From: DASSKK01 sp035690495
Lineage (GTDB): Bacteria > Actinomycetota > Actinomycetes > Propionibacteriales > Nocardioidaceae
Reading direction: 5' to 3'
Assembly (NCBI GenBank): GCA_035690495.1
Contig: DASSKK010000041.1
Span: 1-16,027, forward strand
DNA length: 16,027 nucleotides
Positions 1 through 6,264 of this stretch are shown piece after piece. The notes beneath the pieces are model-generated. The model did no database searches. It was not told the origin of the DNA and was given only the letters and a program-made list of their open reading frames with translations. Position 1 is the first letter of the stretch. Each line of letters begins with the position of its first letter. The translations under genes were made by a program, and so were the position numbers.

Positions 1-90
1 GAACTCCGAGGGGTAATCGGCCTTCGACTCCGCGACCATCCGGACAGCGCGCTCCCGCAACTCCCGCGGGTAAGACGATGGACGTGACAT
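1..90 (-). CDS. IS3-family transposase OrfA, N-terminal part (runs off the left edge)
   Basis: A reading frame opens at the ATG at 90 and runs off the left edge after 30 codons. It begins MSRPSSYPRELRERAVRM, the usual start of actinobacterial IS3-family OrfA proteins, the helix-turn-helix DNA-binding half of the transposase; the catalytic OrfB would lie to the left, outside the window. A purine-rich GGAAGGA lies just upstream as a possible ribosome binding site, within a small hairpin (92-118). The frame is intact in the visible part, so the element may still be active. The family assignment rests on the N-terminal motif together with the IS3-like terminus at 114-141. Confidence 0.75.
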   Translation of the reverse strand, partial: MSRPSSYPRELRERAVRMVAESKADYPSEF

Positions 91-91
91 G

Positions 92-118
92 GACTTCATC
101 CTTCCAACAAATGAAGTC
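92..118. promoter_or_regulatory. Hairpin over the IS3 orfA ribosome binding site
   Basis: GACTTCAT (92-99) and ATGAAGTC (111-118) are perfect 8-nt inverted arms around an 11-nt loop. On the orfA strand the loop holds GGAAGG, the likely Shine-Dalgarno sequence, and the ATG follows 1 nt after the stem. Some insertion sequences use such a structure to block translation from read-through transcripts; that role here is inference. Confidence 0.4.
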
Positions 119-141
119 TCCAGACATCCCGGGGCGGCTCA
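114..141 (-). repeat. Terminal inverted repeat of the IS3-family element
   Basis: TGAGCCGCCCCGGGATGTC on the minus strand, beginning at 141, marks the element boundary. Homology to the ISL3 transposase starts immediately to its right. The partner repeat is not in the window, so the inner limit of the repeat (about 114) is approximate. Confidence 0.6.
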
Positions 142-885
142 CTGGCGTTGATCACCGACCACGAGGGCAAGAAGATCGTGTGGGGTGCCGAGGGCAAGGA
201 CGCTGCCACCCTCGATGAGTTCTTCGCCGATCTCGGCTGGCAGCGTGCCGACGAACTCGAGGCGATCAGCATGGACATGGGTGCGGCGTTCAACAAGTCC
301 GCGACCCTCAACGCACTGAACGCGACCCGCTGCATCGACCCCTACCACTGCGTCCAACTGGTCACCGAAGCCCTCGACGTCGAACGACGCAAGGCCTGGA
401 ACGAACTACGTGCTCTGCCCGACCAGAACGCCGCCAAGACGTTCAAGGGCGCCCGCTGGGTGCTCCTCAAACGCCCCGAGAACCTCTCCACCGACCAGCA
501 AGCCACCCTGCGCAAGCTGCGCAACCGCGGCGGGGACGTCTGGCGGGCCTACAGCCTCAAGGAAGCCTTCCGCGCGATCTTCGCCGGCGACCTGAACACC
601 ACCCAGACGGCCACCGCCTTGGACCGCTGGTGCTCGGTGGCCAGCCGCTCACGACTGCCCGCGTTCGTCCGGGTCGCCAAGACCATCCGCAAGTTCCGCG
701 AGGGCATCCTGGCCGCGATCCGGCTCAGCATCAACAACGCGCGAGCCGAGGGCCTGAACAACCACGTCCGGCTGATCACCCGCCGCGCCTACGGCTTCCA
801 CTCCGCCCGCGCAGCCCTGGCCCTGGTGATGCTCTCCTGCGGCCCCATCGACCTACGACTCCCATACGAACGCGCGGCCCAATGA
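142..885 (+). pseudogene. ISL3-family transposase, 5' part separated by the IS3 insertion
   Basis: The frame from 142 (TTG at 148 is the first possible start) encodes the C-terminal part of an ISL3-type DDE transposase. It enters at the strand reading LITDHEGKKIVWGAEGKD, typical of the family just after the first catalytic Asp region. It then shows SMDMGAAF (second acidic residue region) and NNARAEGLNNHVRLITRRAYGF, the conserved block with the final Glu, near the end. Family members are roughly 400 residues or more; only about 247 codons remain, and the helix-turn-helix N-terminus and first Asp are absent. The IS3 terminus ends exactly where homology begins, so disruption by insertion is the simplest explanation. 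The remaining protein should be inactive. Confidence 0.8.
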
Positions 886-908
886 CCCACATTCATGCCG
901 GGAGAGCC
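142..908 (+). mobile_element. ISL3-family element, right part, inserted in the SCO6880-type gene
   Basis: The segment spans the transposase remnant and a short 3' flank. On the minus strand it ends GGCTCTCCCGGCATGAATG from 908 inward, the GGCTCT-starting terminal repeat style of actinobacterial ISL3 elements. Directly outside, 909-916 (gataaagg) is the candidate 8-nt target duplication expected for this family. Its second copy should lie to the left of the window together with the rest of the interrupted gene. Confidence 0.65.
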
Positions 909-1373
909 GATAAAGGCTGGGTGGGTGACGCCGACGATGGCAGTCAGCGTCGCGGCGTGCGGGTCGTGAACCATCACCGCACCGCTCTCGGGGTCGAACC
1001 ACTGACGAAGACGCGCGGCATCCCCAGGCAGCGACAGCGTGCCAGCCGGTCGAGGCTTGACGATGTGGCGGCGGAACAACAACTGACCACCGGTGGACCG
1101 CCAGAGCCAGCGGCTGACCGCGGGCAGCCACTCGATCAGCTTGCGACCGCCGACCCCGATGAACGCGAGGGCAGCGCAGAGCAGCAGCACGGGGACGACA
1201 TACATCAAGGACGGTCCACCGCCGAAGTAGAGCGCGAACACCAGCATGATCGCGCCGGACCCGACCACGACGAGCTGAGACCCGGACAATCCCAGGAGCA
1301 CGCCTCGCCGTGTCAGGCGGGAGAACTTCACCGGAGCGAGTTCGTAGTCGTGTGCAGTCGTTGGGTTGCTCAC
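789..1373 (-). pseudogene. SCO6880-type conjugal transfer protein, 3' end interrupted by ISL3 element
   Basis: Residues 1-155 (codons 1373 to 909) match the N-terminus of SCO6880-type proteins, large membrane-associated components of actinobacterial conjugation systems. The start is SNPTTAHDYELAPVKFSR, followed by a PrgI/VirB3-like pair of membrane segments (about residues 28-50 and 55-75) and then LPGDAARL...DPESGAVMVHDPHAATLTAIV...THPAF. After Ile155 the frame passes into the ISL3 terminal repeat and ends after 39 foreign codons at 789. Family members are near 500 residues, so about two thirds is missing. The GTG start at 1373 lies 3 nt after the stop of the TrbL/VirB6-like gene, so the two were co-transcribed. 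A soluble function is unlikely for the remnant. Confidence 0.75.
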
Positions 1374-1376
1374 CGG

Positions 1377-2678
1377 TCAGCCCTTCTTCCCGTTGGACTG
1401 TGAGGGAATCGAGTCCGCAACATGCGGCGGCATGGGTGCGCCCGAGGGCGTGACCGGGGTCTTCTGGGCGGCGTCTGCCTGTTGCGAGGCGGCACCGCCG
1501 ACCGCCTGGCCGGTCCAGACTCCGGCCGTCGCGGCCTCCTTCGCCACAACCACACCCGCAGCGACTCCGCCAGCGGCAGCCCCGCCCGCGGCAGCTCCGC
1601 CTCCTCCCGTGGACGCAGTTCCAGCACCTCCGGTTGACGGTTCCGTACCGGTCGGTGGTGCGGCCGGCGCGGGTGAACCGTCACCATTGCCGCCGCCACT
1701 GCCGCCGTCGAGCACCTTGCTCGGCTGCGAACTCGGAGCACGGTTCATCGGGATTGGCATCGGGCGGTTGAGCGCCGACTTGCCTTCCTGCTCAGCCGAC
1801 ATGGCGTGGTACATGTCGAAACCCATGAAGTTGATCGCCTTGTAGGTCATGTACGGCGCGAATCCGGCCATCAGCATCAGCACCACGCCGGCGATCGGTT
1901 CGGACACGGACTGGATGTCCCCGTCGATGGGTGCGGAGACCTGCGCGGTGGCGAGCAGGAAGATCACGACTAGGACGACCTTGGAGATGATCAGGGCGAT
2001 GACGAATGACGCCCACTTGCTGACCCAGCTGCGAGTGTGGTCCCAGCTCGACCCAGCCATTGCGACGGGCGCGAAGACGATGGCGATGAGGAGCAGTGCC
2101 TTGCGGACGAGCAGGCTGATCCACACGATGCCTGCCGCGCCGATGGCAAGGCCAGCGATGAAGATCGTCAGGATCGCACCCGCGCCGGGCGCCGCGAGGT
2201 TGAGCCCAACGAGGCCAGCGGTGAGCAGGGCGACGCGGTCGCCCATCTGCTCCATGTTGGTCCCGGCCGCGTTGACGATGCCGATGCAGAGCTGGTCGGT
2301 GACCTCCAAGGCCGTCGCCAGCAGAGCGAGCGCGACGAAGGAGCCGAGGATCGACTTCGCCAGCCCGAGGGCTGCTCGCGACAGTGCGGCTGGTTCGCGT
2401 CGGATCATGCCCCCGATGACTTGCAGCATGAAGAAGCCGAGCATCACGAAGACGGCGATGCCGAAGAGGATGTTGTAGACCTTGGTGTACTGACTGCTGG
2501 TGACATCGACCATCGTGGTCGAGTCGAAGACCTCCCACACCGCCTCGAACATCCAGCCCGCAGCGTGCCCCATGCCCTGAGCCAGCCAGTCGAAGGGCGC
2601 GGACACCAGCGCCCCAGCCGCGTCGCCCGCGACATCGCACACGGATGAGATGACAGGCACATCGCAGACGTCGACCAT
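1377..2678 (-). CDS. TrbL/VirB6-like conjugal transfer membrane protein
   Basis: A 433-residue polytopic membrane protein. After an N-terminal region of about 65 residues with amphipathic segments (VCDVAGDAAG, LAQGMGHAAGWMF) come six or seven hydrophobic stretches: about 67-90, 105-125, 150-180, 185-208, 222-245 and 262-285. From about residue 300 to the end the chain is a flexible Gly/Ala/Pro/Ser-rich tail, presumably cytoplasmic. This architecture matches the TrbL/VirB6 inner-membrane channel components of type IV secretion systems. The ATG at 2678 follows GAGGAACACGACG. The gene lies 27 nt downstream of a DUF6112 gene and 3 nt upstream of the SCO6880 remnant, in the order usual for actinobacterial conjugation clusters. 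The family call rests on topology and context more than on a sequence motif. Confidence 0.75.
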   Translation of the reverse strand: MVDVCDVPVISSVCDVAGDAAGALVSAPFDWLAQGMGHAAGWMFEAVWEVFDSTTMVDVTSSQYTKVYNILFGIAVFVMLGFFMLQVIGGMIRREPAALSRAALGLAKSILGSFVALALLATALEVTDQLCIGIVNAAGTNMEQMGDRVALLTAGLVGLNLAAPGAGAILTIFIAGLAIGAAGIVWISLLVRKALLLIAIVFAPVAMAGSSWDHTRSWVSKWASFVIALIISKVVLVVIFLLATAQVSAPIDGDIQSVSEPIAGVVLMLMAGFAPYMTYKAINFMGFDMYHAMSAEQEGKSALNRPMPIPMNRAPSSQPSKVLDGGSGGGNGDGSPAPAAPPTGTEPSTGGAGTASTGGGGAAAGGAAAGGVAAGVVVAKEAATAGVWTGQAVGGAASQQADAAQKTPVTPSGAPMPPHVADSIPSQSNGKKG

Positions 2679-2705
2679 CGTCGTGTTCCTCTCGCGCTTG
2701 CCCGG

Positions 2706-3023
2706 TCAGACGGACTGGCCGACGTTCCAGAAGAAGTTGACGAGGGCGACGGACGCGCCGGTGATGATCGCGGCACCGAGCCCCACCAGGACGCCGAACT
2801 TGCCGCGACCAGCCAAGTGCGGGTTCGACGAGTTCGCGCCGAGTGCCCAGACGACTGCTGAGACGATCAGGGCGAGTACGGCGAGGATGAGGCCGACGGT
2901 CATCGTCGCGCCGACGATGTTCTTGAGCTGGCTGATGCCCGGCAGCCCGTTGGAGTTCGGGCCGATGTTGATGTCCTGCGGCAACAGCGACAAGACGGCG
3001 GTGGGTAGACCGAGGGTGATCAC
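2706..3023 (-). CDS. DUF6112-like small membrane protein, first copy (pilin/VirB2-like candidate)
   Basis: A 105-residue protein with two hydrophobic helices, about residues 37-63 (IVGATMTVGLILAVLALIV) and 76-97 (FGVLVGLGAAIITGASVAL), separated by a short basic loop (HLAGRGK), and ending FFWNVGQSV. The two-TM plan with a polar loop is that of VirB2/TrbC-like subunits, and the sequence fits DUF6112, found in actinobacterial transfer clusters. It is clearly paralogous to the protein at 4168-4461 (SQL-x2-IVGA-x2-T-x-GLI, WA-G, VALG/VGLG, N-W/F, VG). The GTG at 3023 has a strong AGGAGGAATC ribosome binding site. The start of the message can fold into a hairpin (3031-3061) touching that site. Pilin function is inference. 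Confidence 0.75.
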   Translation of the reverse strand: MITLGLPTAVLSLLPQDINIGPNSNGLPGISQLKNIVGATMTVGLILAVLALIVSAVVWALGANSSNPHLAGRGKFGVLVGLGAAIITGASVALVNFFWNVGQSV

Positions 3024-3030
3024 GATTCCT

Positions 3031-3061
3031 CCTGAGTGAGTGGACGGTTCACTCGCTCAGG
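3031..3061. promoter_or_regulatory. 12-nt inverted repeat between divergent genes, touching an RBS
   Basis: CCTGAGTGAGTG (3031-3042) and CACTCGCTCAGG (3050-3061) pair over 12 positions with a single T-G apposition (a wobble in RNA) around a 7-nt loop. On the minus strand the 3' arm runs into the AGGAGG of the gene starting at 3023, so an RNA hairpin would hide part of that ribosome binding site. As DNA it could equally be an operator for the divergent genes at 3023 and 3103. Which role applies is not decidable from sequence. Confidence 0.5.
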
Positions 3062-3102
3062 TGTTCGGGTCGGACCACGGTGCCCTCGATAGGGTTGCGT
3101 CT

Positions 3103-3435
3103 GTGGCGCTTCCCGAGACCGACATGGCACGAATCAAGAAGTGGTGCGACTCGATCTGGCCGAAACACATGTGGGACCAGGCGAAGGTCGAAGCCGACGT
3201 TGCGCCGACGCACGTCACCATCGTCGAGGTCCGGCCCGACTGGATGGGTGGCCCGGTACCCACGCGATTCCCCATCGCTCGGCTGCGCTACACGAAGACC
3301 ACCGGCCAGTGGGCGATCTACTGGCGCGACCGGAATCTGAAATTTCACGAGTACCAGCACAAGCGGCCGTCGAAGAACGTCCAGTCGCTGCTCGACTACA
3401 TCCGCGAGAGCAAGGACCCGATCTTCTTCGGTTAA
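3103..3435 (+). CDS. DUF3024 family protein
   Basis: A 110-residue protein from the GTG at 3103 (VALPETDMARIKKWCD), which matches the usual beginning of DUF3024 proteins better than the longer frame opening at 3040. The family pattern is clear: an N-terminal helix with KKWCDSIWPKH, then VAPTHVTIVEVRP, then FPIARLRYTKTTGQWAIYWR and DRNLKFHEYQ, and the end LLDYIRESKDPIFFG. Function is unknown; the family is small, soluble and common in actinobacteria. It is the only plus-strand gene within the minus-strand transfer cluster. A TAGGGT hexamer (3090-3095) lies 7 nt before the GTG, compatible with a promoter for a leaderless message. The stop at 3435 lies 1 nt from the ancestral stop of the opposite DUF6349 gene, a tail-to-tail packing. 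Confidence 0.75.
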   Translation: MALPETDMARIKKWCDSIWPKHMWDQAKVEADVAPTHVTIVEVRPDWMGGPVPTRFPIARLRYTKTTGQWAIYWRDRNLKFHEYQHKRPSKNVQSLLDYIRESKDPIFFG

Positions 3436-3436
3436 G

Positions 3437-3574
3437 TCAGTCGTCAAGGCCGATGCCGGGGGACGTCGCGACCCGCGCATGCTCCAGCGTGAAGTCCGGC
3501 ATACGGCGGAGGGGCTTGACTCCCTCGACGATGCGGTCGGGGTCCACGGCCGTGTGGGAGATGTCGTAGCCGCC
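3437..3574 (-). pseudogene. Detached 45-codon C-terminal tail of the DUF6349-like gene
   Basis: In frame with the gene ending at 3575, codons from 3574 to 3440 read GGYDISHTAV, DPDRIVEGVK, PLRRMPDFTL, EHARVATSPG, IGLDD and then TGA. The tail keeps the codon usage of its neighbours and shows no further stop or shift. It would be translated only by amber read-through, or if the TAG is a sequencing error. Confidence 0.55.
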
Positions 3575-4171
3575 CTACGGCGAGCGGCCGGGGACGTGGC
3601 GCGTTCCAAAGGGCCGACGCTCAGTGATCATTGGCGCACCGGGCACCTGCATGGACTTGGGGTAGTGCTCGGCGATCCAGTTCTTCGTGGCCTTGGACAT
3701 CCGGTCCGTGTCCATCGCGCGCAACCTCGACGGGACGATCGGGAGTTCGCGCCAGCCGGGGAGCGCGTGGTCGTGCCACAACTCGACAGCGATGTTCTCG
3801 TGGTCGGTGATCGCGTTCCACTCGCACGGTTCACAGATCGCCTGGTACATCAGATCGCCGACACACTGGCACGACTCGTGCCGGTCGGCGTGCTTCCACG
3901 GCTCACAACGCAAGTCTGTCGTGTAGAGCGCGAAACCGTGGCCCGCGACCTGGGCGTTGTCAGGGACCGTGATCGAGTGGCGCCACATGTTGACGTGGGT
4001 CTTGTCGTGCGCGTGCAGGAACATCCAATGGTCCAGCGCCGCGTCGAGCTCGGCCGGCGGGTAGTACACCGTCGTGAAGTGCAGGGGAGCACCACGCCAC
4101 TCGGGAGTCGACTCGAGGGCCGCCTCGTGGAGCATGCCCTCGATGTCGAAGGCGAGCTGCTCCTCGTTCAC
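3575..4171 (-). CDS. DUF6349-like protein with premature amber stop
   Basis: Starts at the GTG at 4171, which overlaps the TGA of the upstream DUF6112 gene by 4 nt (GTGA); a frame open up to 4312 only shadows that gene. The 198-residue product (VNEEQLAFDIEGMLHEAAL...) fits the actinobacterial DUF6349 family of unknown function. It has a Cys/His-rich middle (CEPWKHADRHESCQCVGDL; YQAICEPCEWNAI) that could bind zinc, then HDHALPGWRELP and the end GTRHVPGRSP. The TAG at 3577-3575 falls where the family, as I remember it, continues SP-aromatic-GGYD. Past the TAG the frame stays open for 45 codons (GGYDISHTAVDPDRI...) to a TGA at 3439-3437, 1 nt from the convergent neighbour's stop. A single-base nonsense change is the simplest reading. 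Confidence 0.7.
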   Translation of the reverse strand: MNEEQLAFDIEGMLHEAALESTPEWRGAPLHFTTVYYPPAELDAALDHWMFLHAHDKTHVNMWRHSITVPDNAQVAGHGFALYTTDLRCEPWKHADRHESCQCVGDLMYQAICEPCEWNAITDHENIAVELWHDHALPGWRELPIVPSRLRAMDTDRMSKATKNWIAEHYPKSMQVPGAPMITERRPFGTRHVPGRSP

Positions 4172-4461
4172 AACGTCGCTCCCACGTCGAGGAGCCAGTT
4201 GGCCCAGGCGAGCGCACCGCCGGTGAGTACAGCACCGCCGAGGGCGACGAAGAGGCCGGTCTTCGCCTTGCTCGCGGTCTGCCAACTGCCTTGAGCCGAG
4301 CCGATGGCCCACGTCGCCGCGCAGATGACAACCATCAGGACGGCGACGATTAACCCGTAGGTCAGCAGCGCACCGACGATGGCGCGGAGCTGGCTAGAGC
4401 CGCCGACGGCACCGAAGTCGGGGCCGACGAGAGGCAGAATCGCGGGGATCTTCATGGTCAT
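4168..4461 (-). CDS. DUF6112-like small membrane protein, second copy (pilin/VirB2-like candidate)
   Basis: A 97-residue, two-helix membrane protein paralogous to the one at 2706-3023. Hydrophobic segments are at about residues 29-52 (VGALLTYGLIVAVLMVVI) and 67-90 (KTGLFVALGGAVLTGGALAW), joined by a polar/basic loop (SWQTASKAK), with the end WLLDVGATL. Like its paralogue it begins with a short mature-looking N-terminus without a clear cleavable signal. It follows the M23 peptidase gene by 6 nt and its TGA overlaps the GTG of the DUF6349-like gene, so it is translationally coupled. The ATG at 4461 is used here; an in-frame ATG at 4455 is possible. It is probably a structural subunit of the conjugation channel or surface fibre (inference). 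Confidence 0.75.
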   Translation of the reverse strand: MTMKIPAILPLVGPDFGAVGGSSQLRAIVGALLTYGLIVAVLMVVICAATWAIGSAQGSWQTASKAKTGLFVALGGAVLTGGALAWANWLLDVGATL

Positions 4462-4467
4462 CAGGTG

Positions 4468-5556
4468 CTATGCCCGAGCCGTCCAGTGACAATGGTCGTA
4501 GTGTCCGCCGGTCACGCTGTTGGGATCGTGCATCCCGCCGCCGTCGTAAGGTCGCCAGCCCTCGGACGCTCGCGCTACCGACCAGATGCGTCCCTGCCAG
4601 ATGAGGTACTCAACGCCGAGGTTCTCGGCGTTTTCCTTCAGCCAGTTGGTGACCTTCCAGCCGTAGTCGAGCGCATGGCCGCTTGCTGCGGTGCCGATCG
4701 AGTTACCGAAGGTGCCGTCGCAGGCGCGGCCGAGCGGATGCTCGGACTTCTGGCCGCTACGGGGTGACCAGCACGACCAGTGGGAGTCCGGGAAGTTCCT
4801 CTCGACCTGGGCGAGGATGTACGCCGTCCGTTCGGTGATCTGCCCGTCCGTGGTCGGGTCGTCGACGAGGTGGTTGGGGTTGTCGCCGGGGTACGACGTC
4901 GCCGGGCCTCCCGCGTTGGTGCATCCCGCGTCGCCGGCGCCCGGTCCACCTTCGACGTCAGCCGCACCTTGAGATGCCAGCCAAGGTTCGGGATCGACGG
5001 GAGCGGAGTTGGCGCCGCCAGGGCGGACCTCGAAGTGGAGGTGCGACCCGGTCGCGTAGCCGTCGGAGCCGGCGTCGGCGATGTACTGCCCAGCGGTGAC
5101 GGTGTCGCCGGCTTTGACGTGGATGCCGTCGGCGTACATGTGGGCATAGCCGGTGGCGACTCGCTTTCCGCCGACGGTGTGGTCGATCAGGATGAGGTGG
5201 CCGTAGCCAGTCGCTGGTCCGGCGAACGCGACTCGGCCGTCGGCCGCGGCGAGGATGTGCGTCCCAGCGGGTGCGGCGAGGTCAACGCCAGTGTGAAGCT
5301 TGTACTCGCCGGTGATCGGGTGGACCCGCATCCCGAAGCCGCTCGTCTTGACCCACGTCCCGGCCGGGAGCGGAACTACAACCCGAGCGGTCCCCGGGAG
5401 CGTGGGTGTCGTGCCGTCGACCGAAGTCGATGCCGGCGAGACGAGGCATTGGTTCTCGGCCTGCGCCGCTGGGCTCAGAAGTACGCCGAGGCCGATCAAG
5501 CTGCAGGCCGGGCCGAGAAGGAGGGCGACCAGTCCGCCAGCGACGACCTTGCCCAT
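4468..5556 (-). CDS. Exported M23-family peptidase with second C-terminal domain
   Basis: A 362-residue protein. Residues 1-33 form a signal peptide or anchor (MGKVVAGGLVALLLGPAC...SPAAQA). Residues about 75-180 form an M23 (lysostaphin/LytM-type) metallopeptidase domain with its zinc ligands visible: H88 and D92 (LHTGVDLA), H139 (YAHM) and H172/H174 (SHLHFEV). After a Gly/Pro linker (200-235), residues about 240-360 form a second conserved domain (TERTAYILAQVERNF, SEHPLGRACDGTFGN, HALDYGWKVTNWL, IWQGRIWSV, GGHYDHCHWTA) that resembles the ARB_07466-type C-terminal domain of unknown role. In transfer clusters such enzymes are thought to open peptidoglycan locally for the channel. The ATG at 5556 lies 3 nt after the upstream TGA. 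Confidence 0.85.
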   Translation of the reverse strand: MGKVVAGGLVALLLGPACSLIGLGVLLSPAAQAENQCLVSPASTSVDGTTPTLPGTARVVVPLPAGTWVKTSGFGMRVHPITGEYKLHTGVDLAAPAGTHILAAADGRVAFAGPATGYGHLILIDHTVGGKRVATGYAHMYADGIHVKAGDTVTAGQYIADAGSDGYATGSHLHFEVRPGGANSAPVDPEPWLASQGAADVEGGPGAGDAGCTNAGGPATSYPGDNPNHLVDDPTTDGQITERTAYILAQVERNFPDSHWSCWSPRSGQKSEHPLGRACDGTFGNSIGTAASGHALDYGWKVTNWLKENAENLGVEYLIWQGRIWSVARASEGWRPYDGGGMHDPNSVTGGHYDHCHWTARA

Positions 5557-5559
5557 CGG

Positions 5560-6243
5560 TCAGGCCAACGGCTTGTCGAGCATCGACAACCGGAGCAGGT
5601 GACACTCGGGGTACGTCGGAGCGCAGACGAGGAAGACCGTGAACGCCACGTCGTGCTCGGACGAGACGGGCTCGCCTTCCCAGATGCCGGAGCGGTGGCG
5701 GGTGCCCTGGATCGTGAGGGCCGTCGTTCCGGGGAGCAGCTCGTCGCCGGCCTGCGCCTCAGCCTCGGCCCACTTGGTCGGCGTGGTGACCGAGTCGACG
5801 GTGAGCCATTGCCGGGTCTCGTACTTCGTCAGCTCGGTCCATGCGTCCTGTGTTGGCAGGTAGTTGTCGAGGTCGGACACCAGGCCGGGCGTTGACTCGC
5901 CGGTCGGGTCGGCGACCTCGACAAGTTGCTCGATGTGGTCGGTGCGGGAGACGAGCGTTGAGGTGTCCCACGCGAAGATCGCTTCGGCGACCTGACGCGC
6001 GAAGGTCTCGGGGTCCGACGTCGGGCGCAGTGCGGCGAGTTCGGTGACTGCCGGGACTTCGCGGGCGTCGGTCATCTCGACCGGTGCTTGCCCCTTGGTC
6101 GGCGGCGCACTGGGGGAGTGAGACCGGTGGACGAGGACGGCGTACGTCACGAACGCGATCAGCAACAGGGCGGATGGGACACCGGCGACGATGAGGCGTC
6201 GGCGGCGGAGGTCATCAGGAGTGGTCGGGTAGAGCATCGGCAT
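5560..6243 (-). CDS. Single-pass membrane protein, VirB8/TcpC-like candidate
   Basis: A 227-residue protein with an Arg-rich cytoplasmic start (DDLRRRRLIVAG), one membrane helix (about 17-38, ending VLVHRSHS), a Pro/Ser linker, and an extracytoplasmic domain of about 150 residues. This domain has helices around PETFARQVAEAIFAWDTS, then a strand-rich C-terminal half (ALTIQGTRHRSG, EHDVAFTVFLVCA, CHLLRLSML). The one-TM plus NTF2-like plan and its place directly before the M23 peptidase are those of VirB8/TcpC-type transfer proteins, but I see no diagnostic motif. C-terminal cysteines at about 209 and 216 could form a disulphide. The ATG at 6243 or at 6237 could serve as start. Confidence 0.6.
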   Translation of the reverse strand: MPMLYPTTPDDLRRRRLIVAGVPSALLLIAFVTYAVLVHRSHSPSAPPTKGQAPVEMTDAREVPAVTELAALRPTSDPETFARQVAEAIFAWDTSTLVSRTDHIEQLVEVADPTGESTPGLVSDLDNYLPTQDAWTELTKYETRQWLTVDSVTTPTKWAEAEAQAGDELLPGTTALTIQGTRHRSGIWEGEPVSSEHDVAFTVFLVCAPTYPECHLLRLSMLDKPLA

Positions 6244-6264
6244 GGCCTTCGGGAGTCGGGGTGG

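Larger units (their letters stand above)
1..141 (-). mobile_element. IS3-family insertion sequence, one end only
   Basis: The minus strand reads inward from TGAGCCGCCCCGGG at 141 towards the orfA start at 90. This is the TG-starting, C/G-rich inverted-repeat style of actinobacterial IS3 elements, followed by a short leader and orfA. On the right, position 142 abuts an ISL3-type transposase frame that lacks its 5' part, so the IS3 element inserted into that gene. The other end and the short target duplication are outside the window. Confidence 0.7.

Noticed and set aside
4172..4312. N-terminal extension of the DUF6349-like frame up to 4312
   Set aside because: It lies wholly inside the DUF6112-like gene, is Arg-rich and unlike the rest; the GTGA overlap at 4171 gives a natural start.
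4780..5895. Long plus-strand open frame (371 codons) opposite the M23 and VirB8/TcpC-like genes
   Set aside because: Arg/Val/Gly-rich translation with no domain; it mirrors the third-position GC of the two real minus-strand genes.
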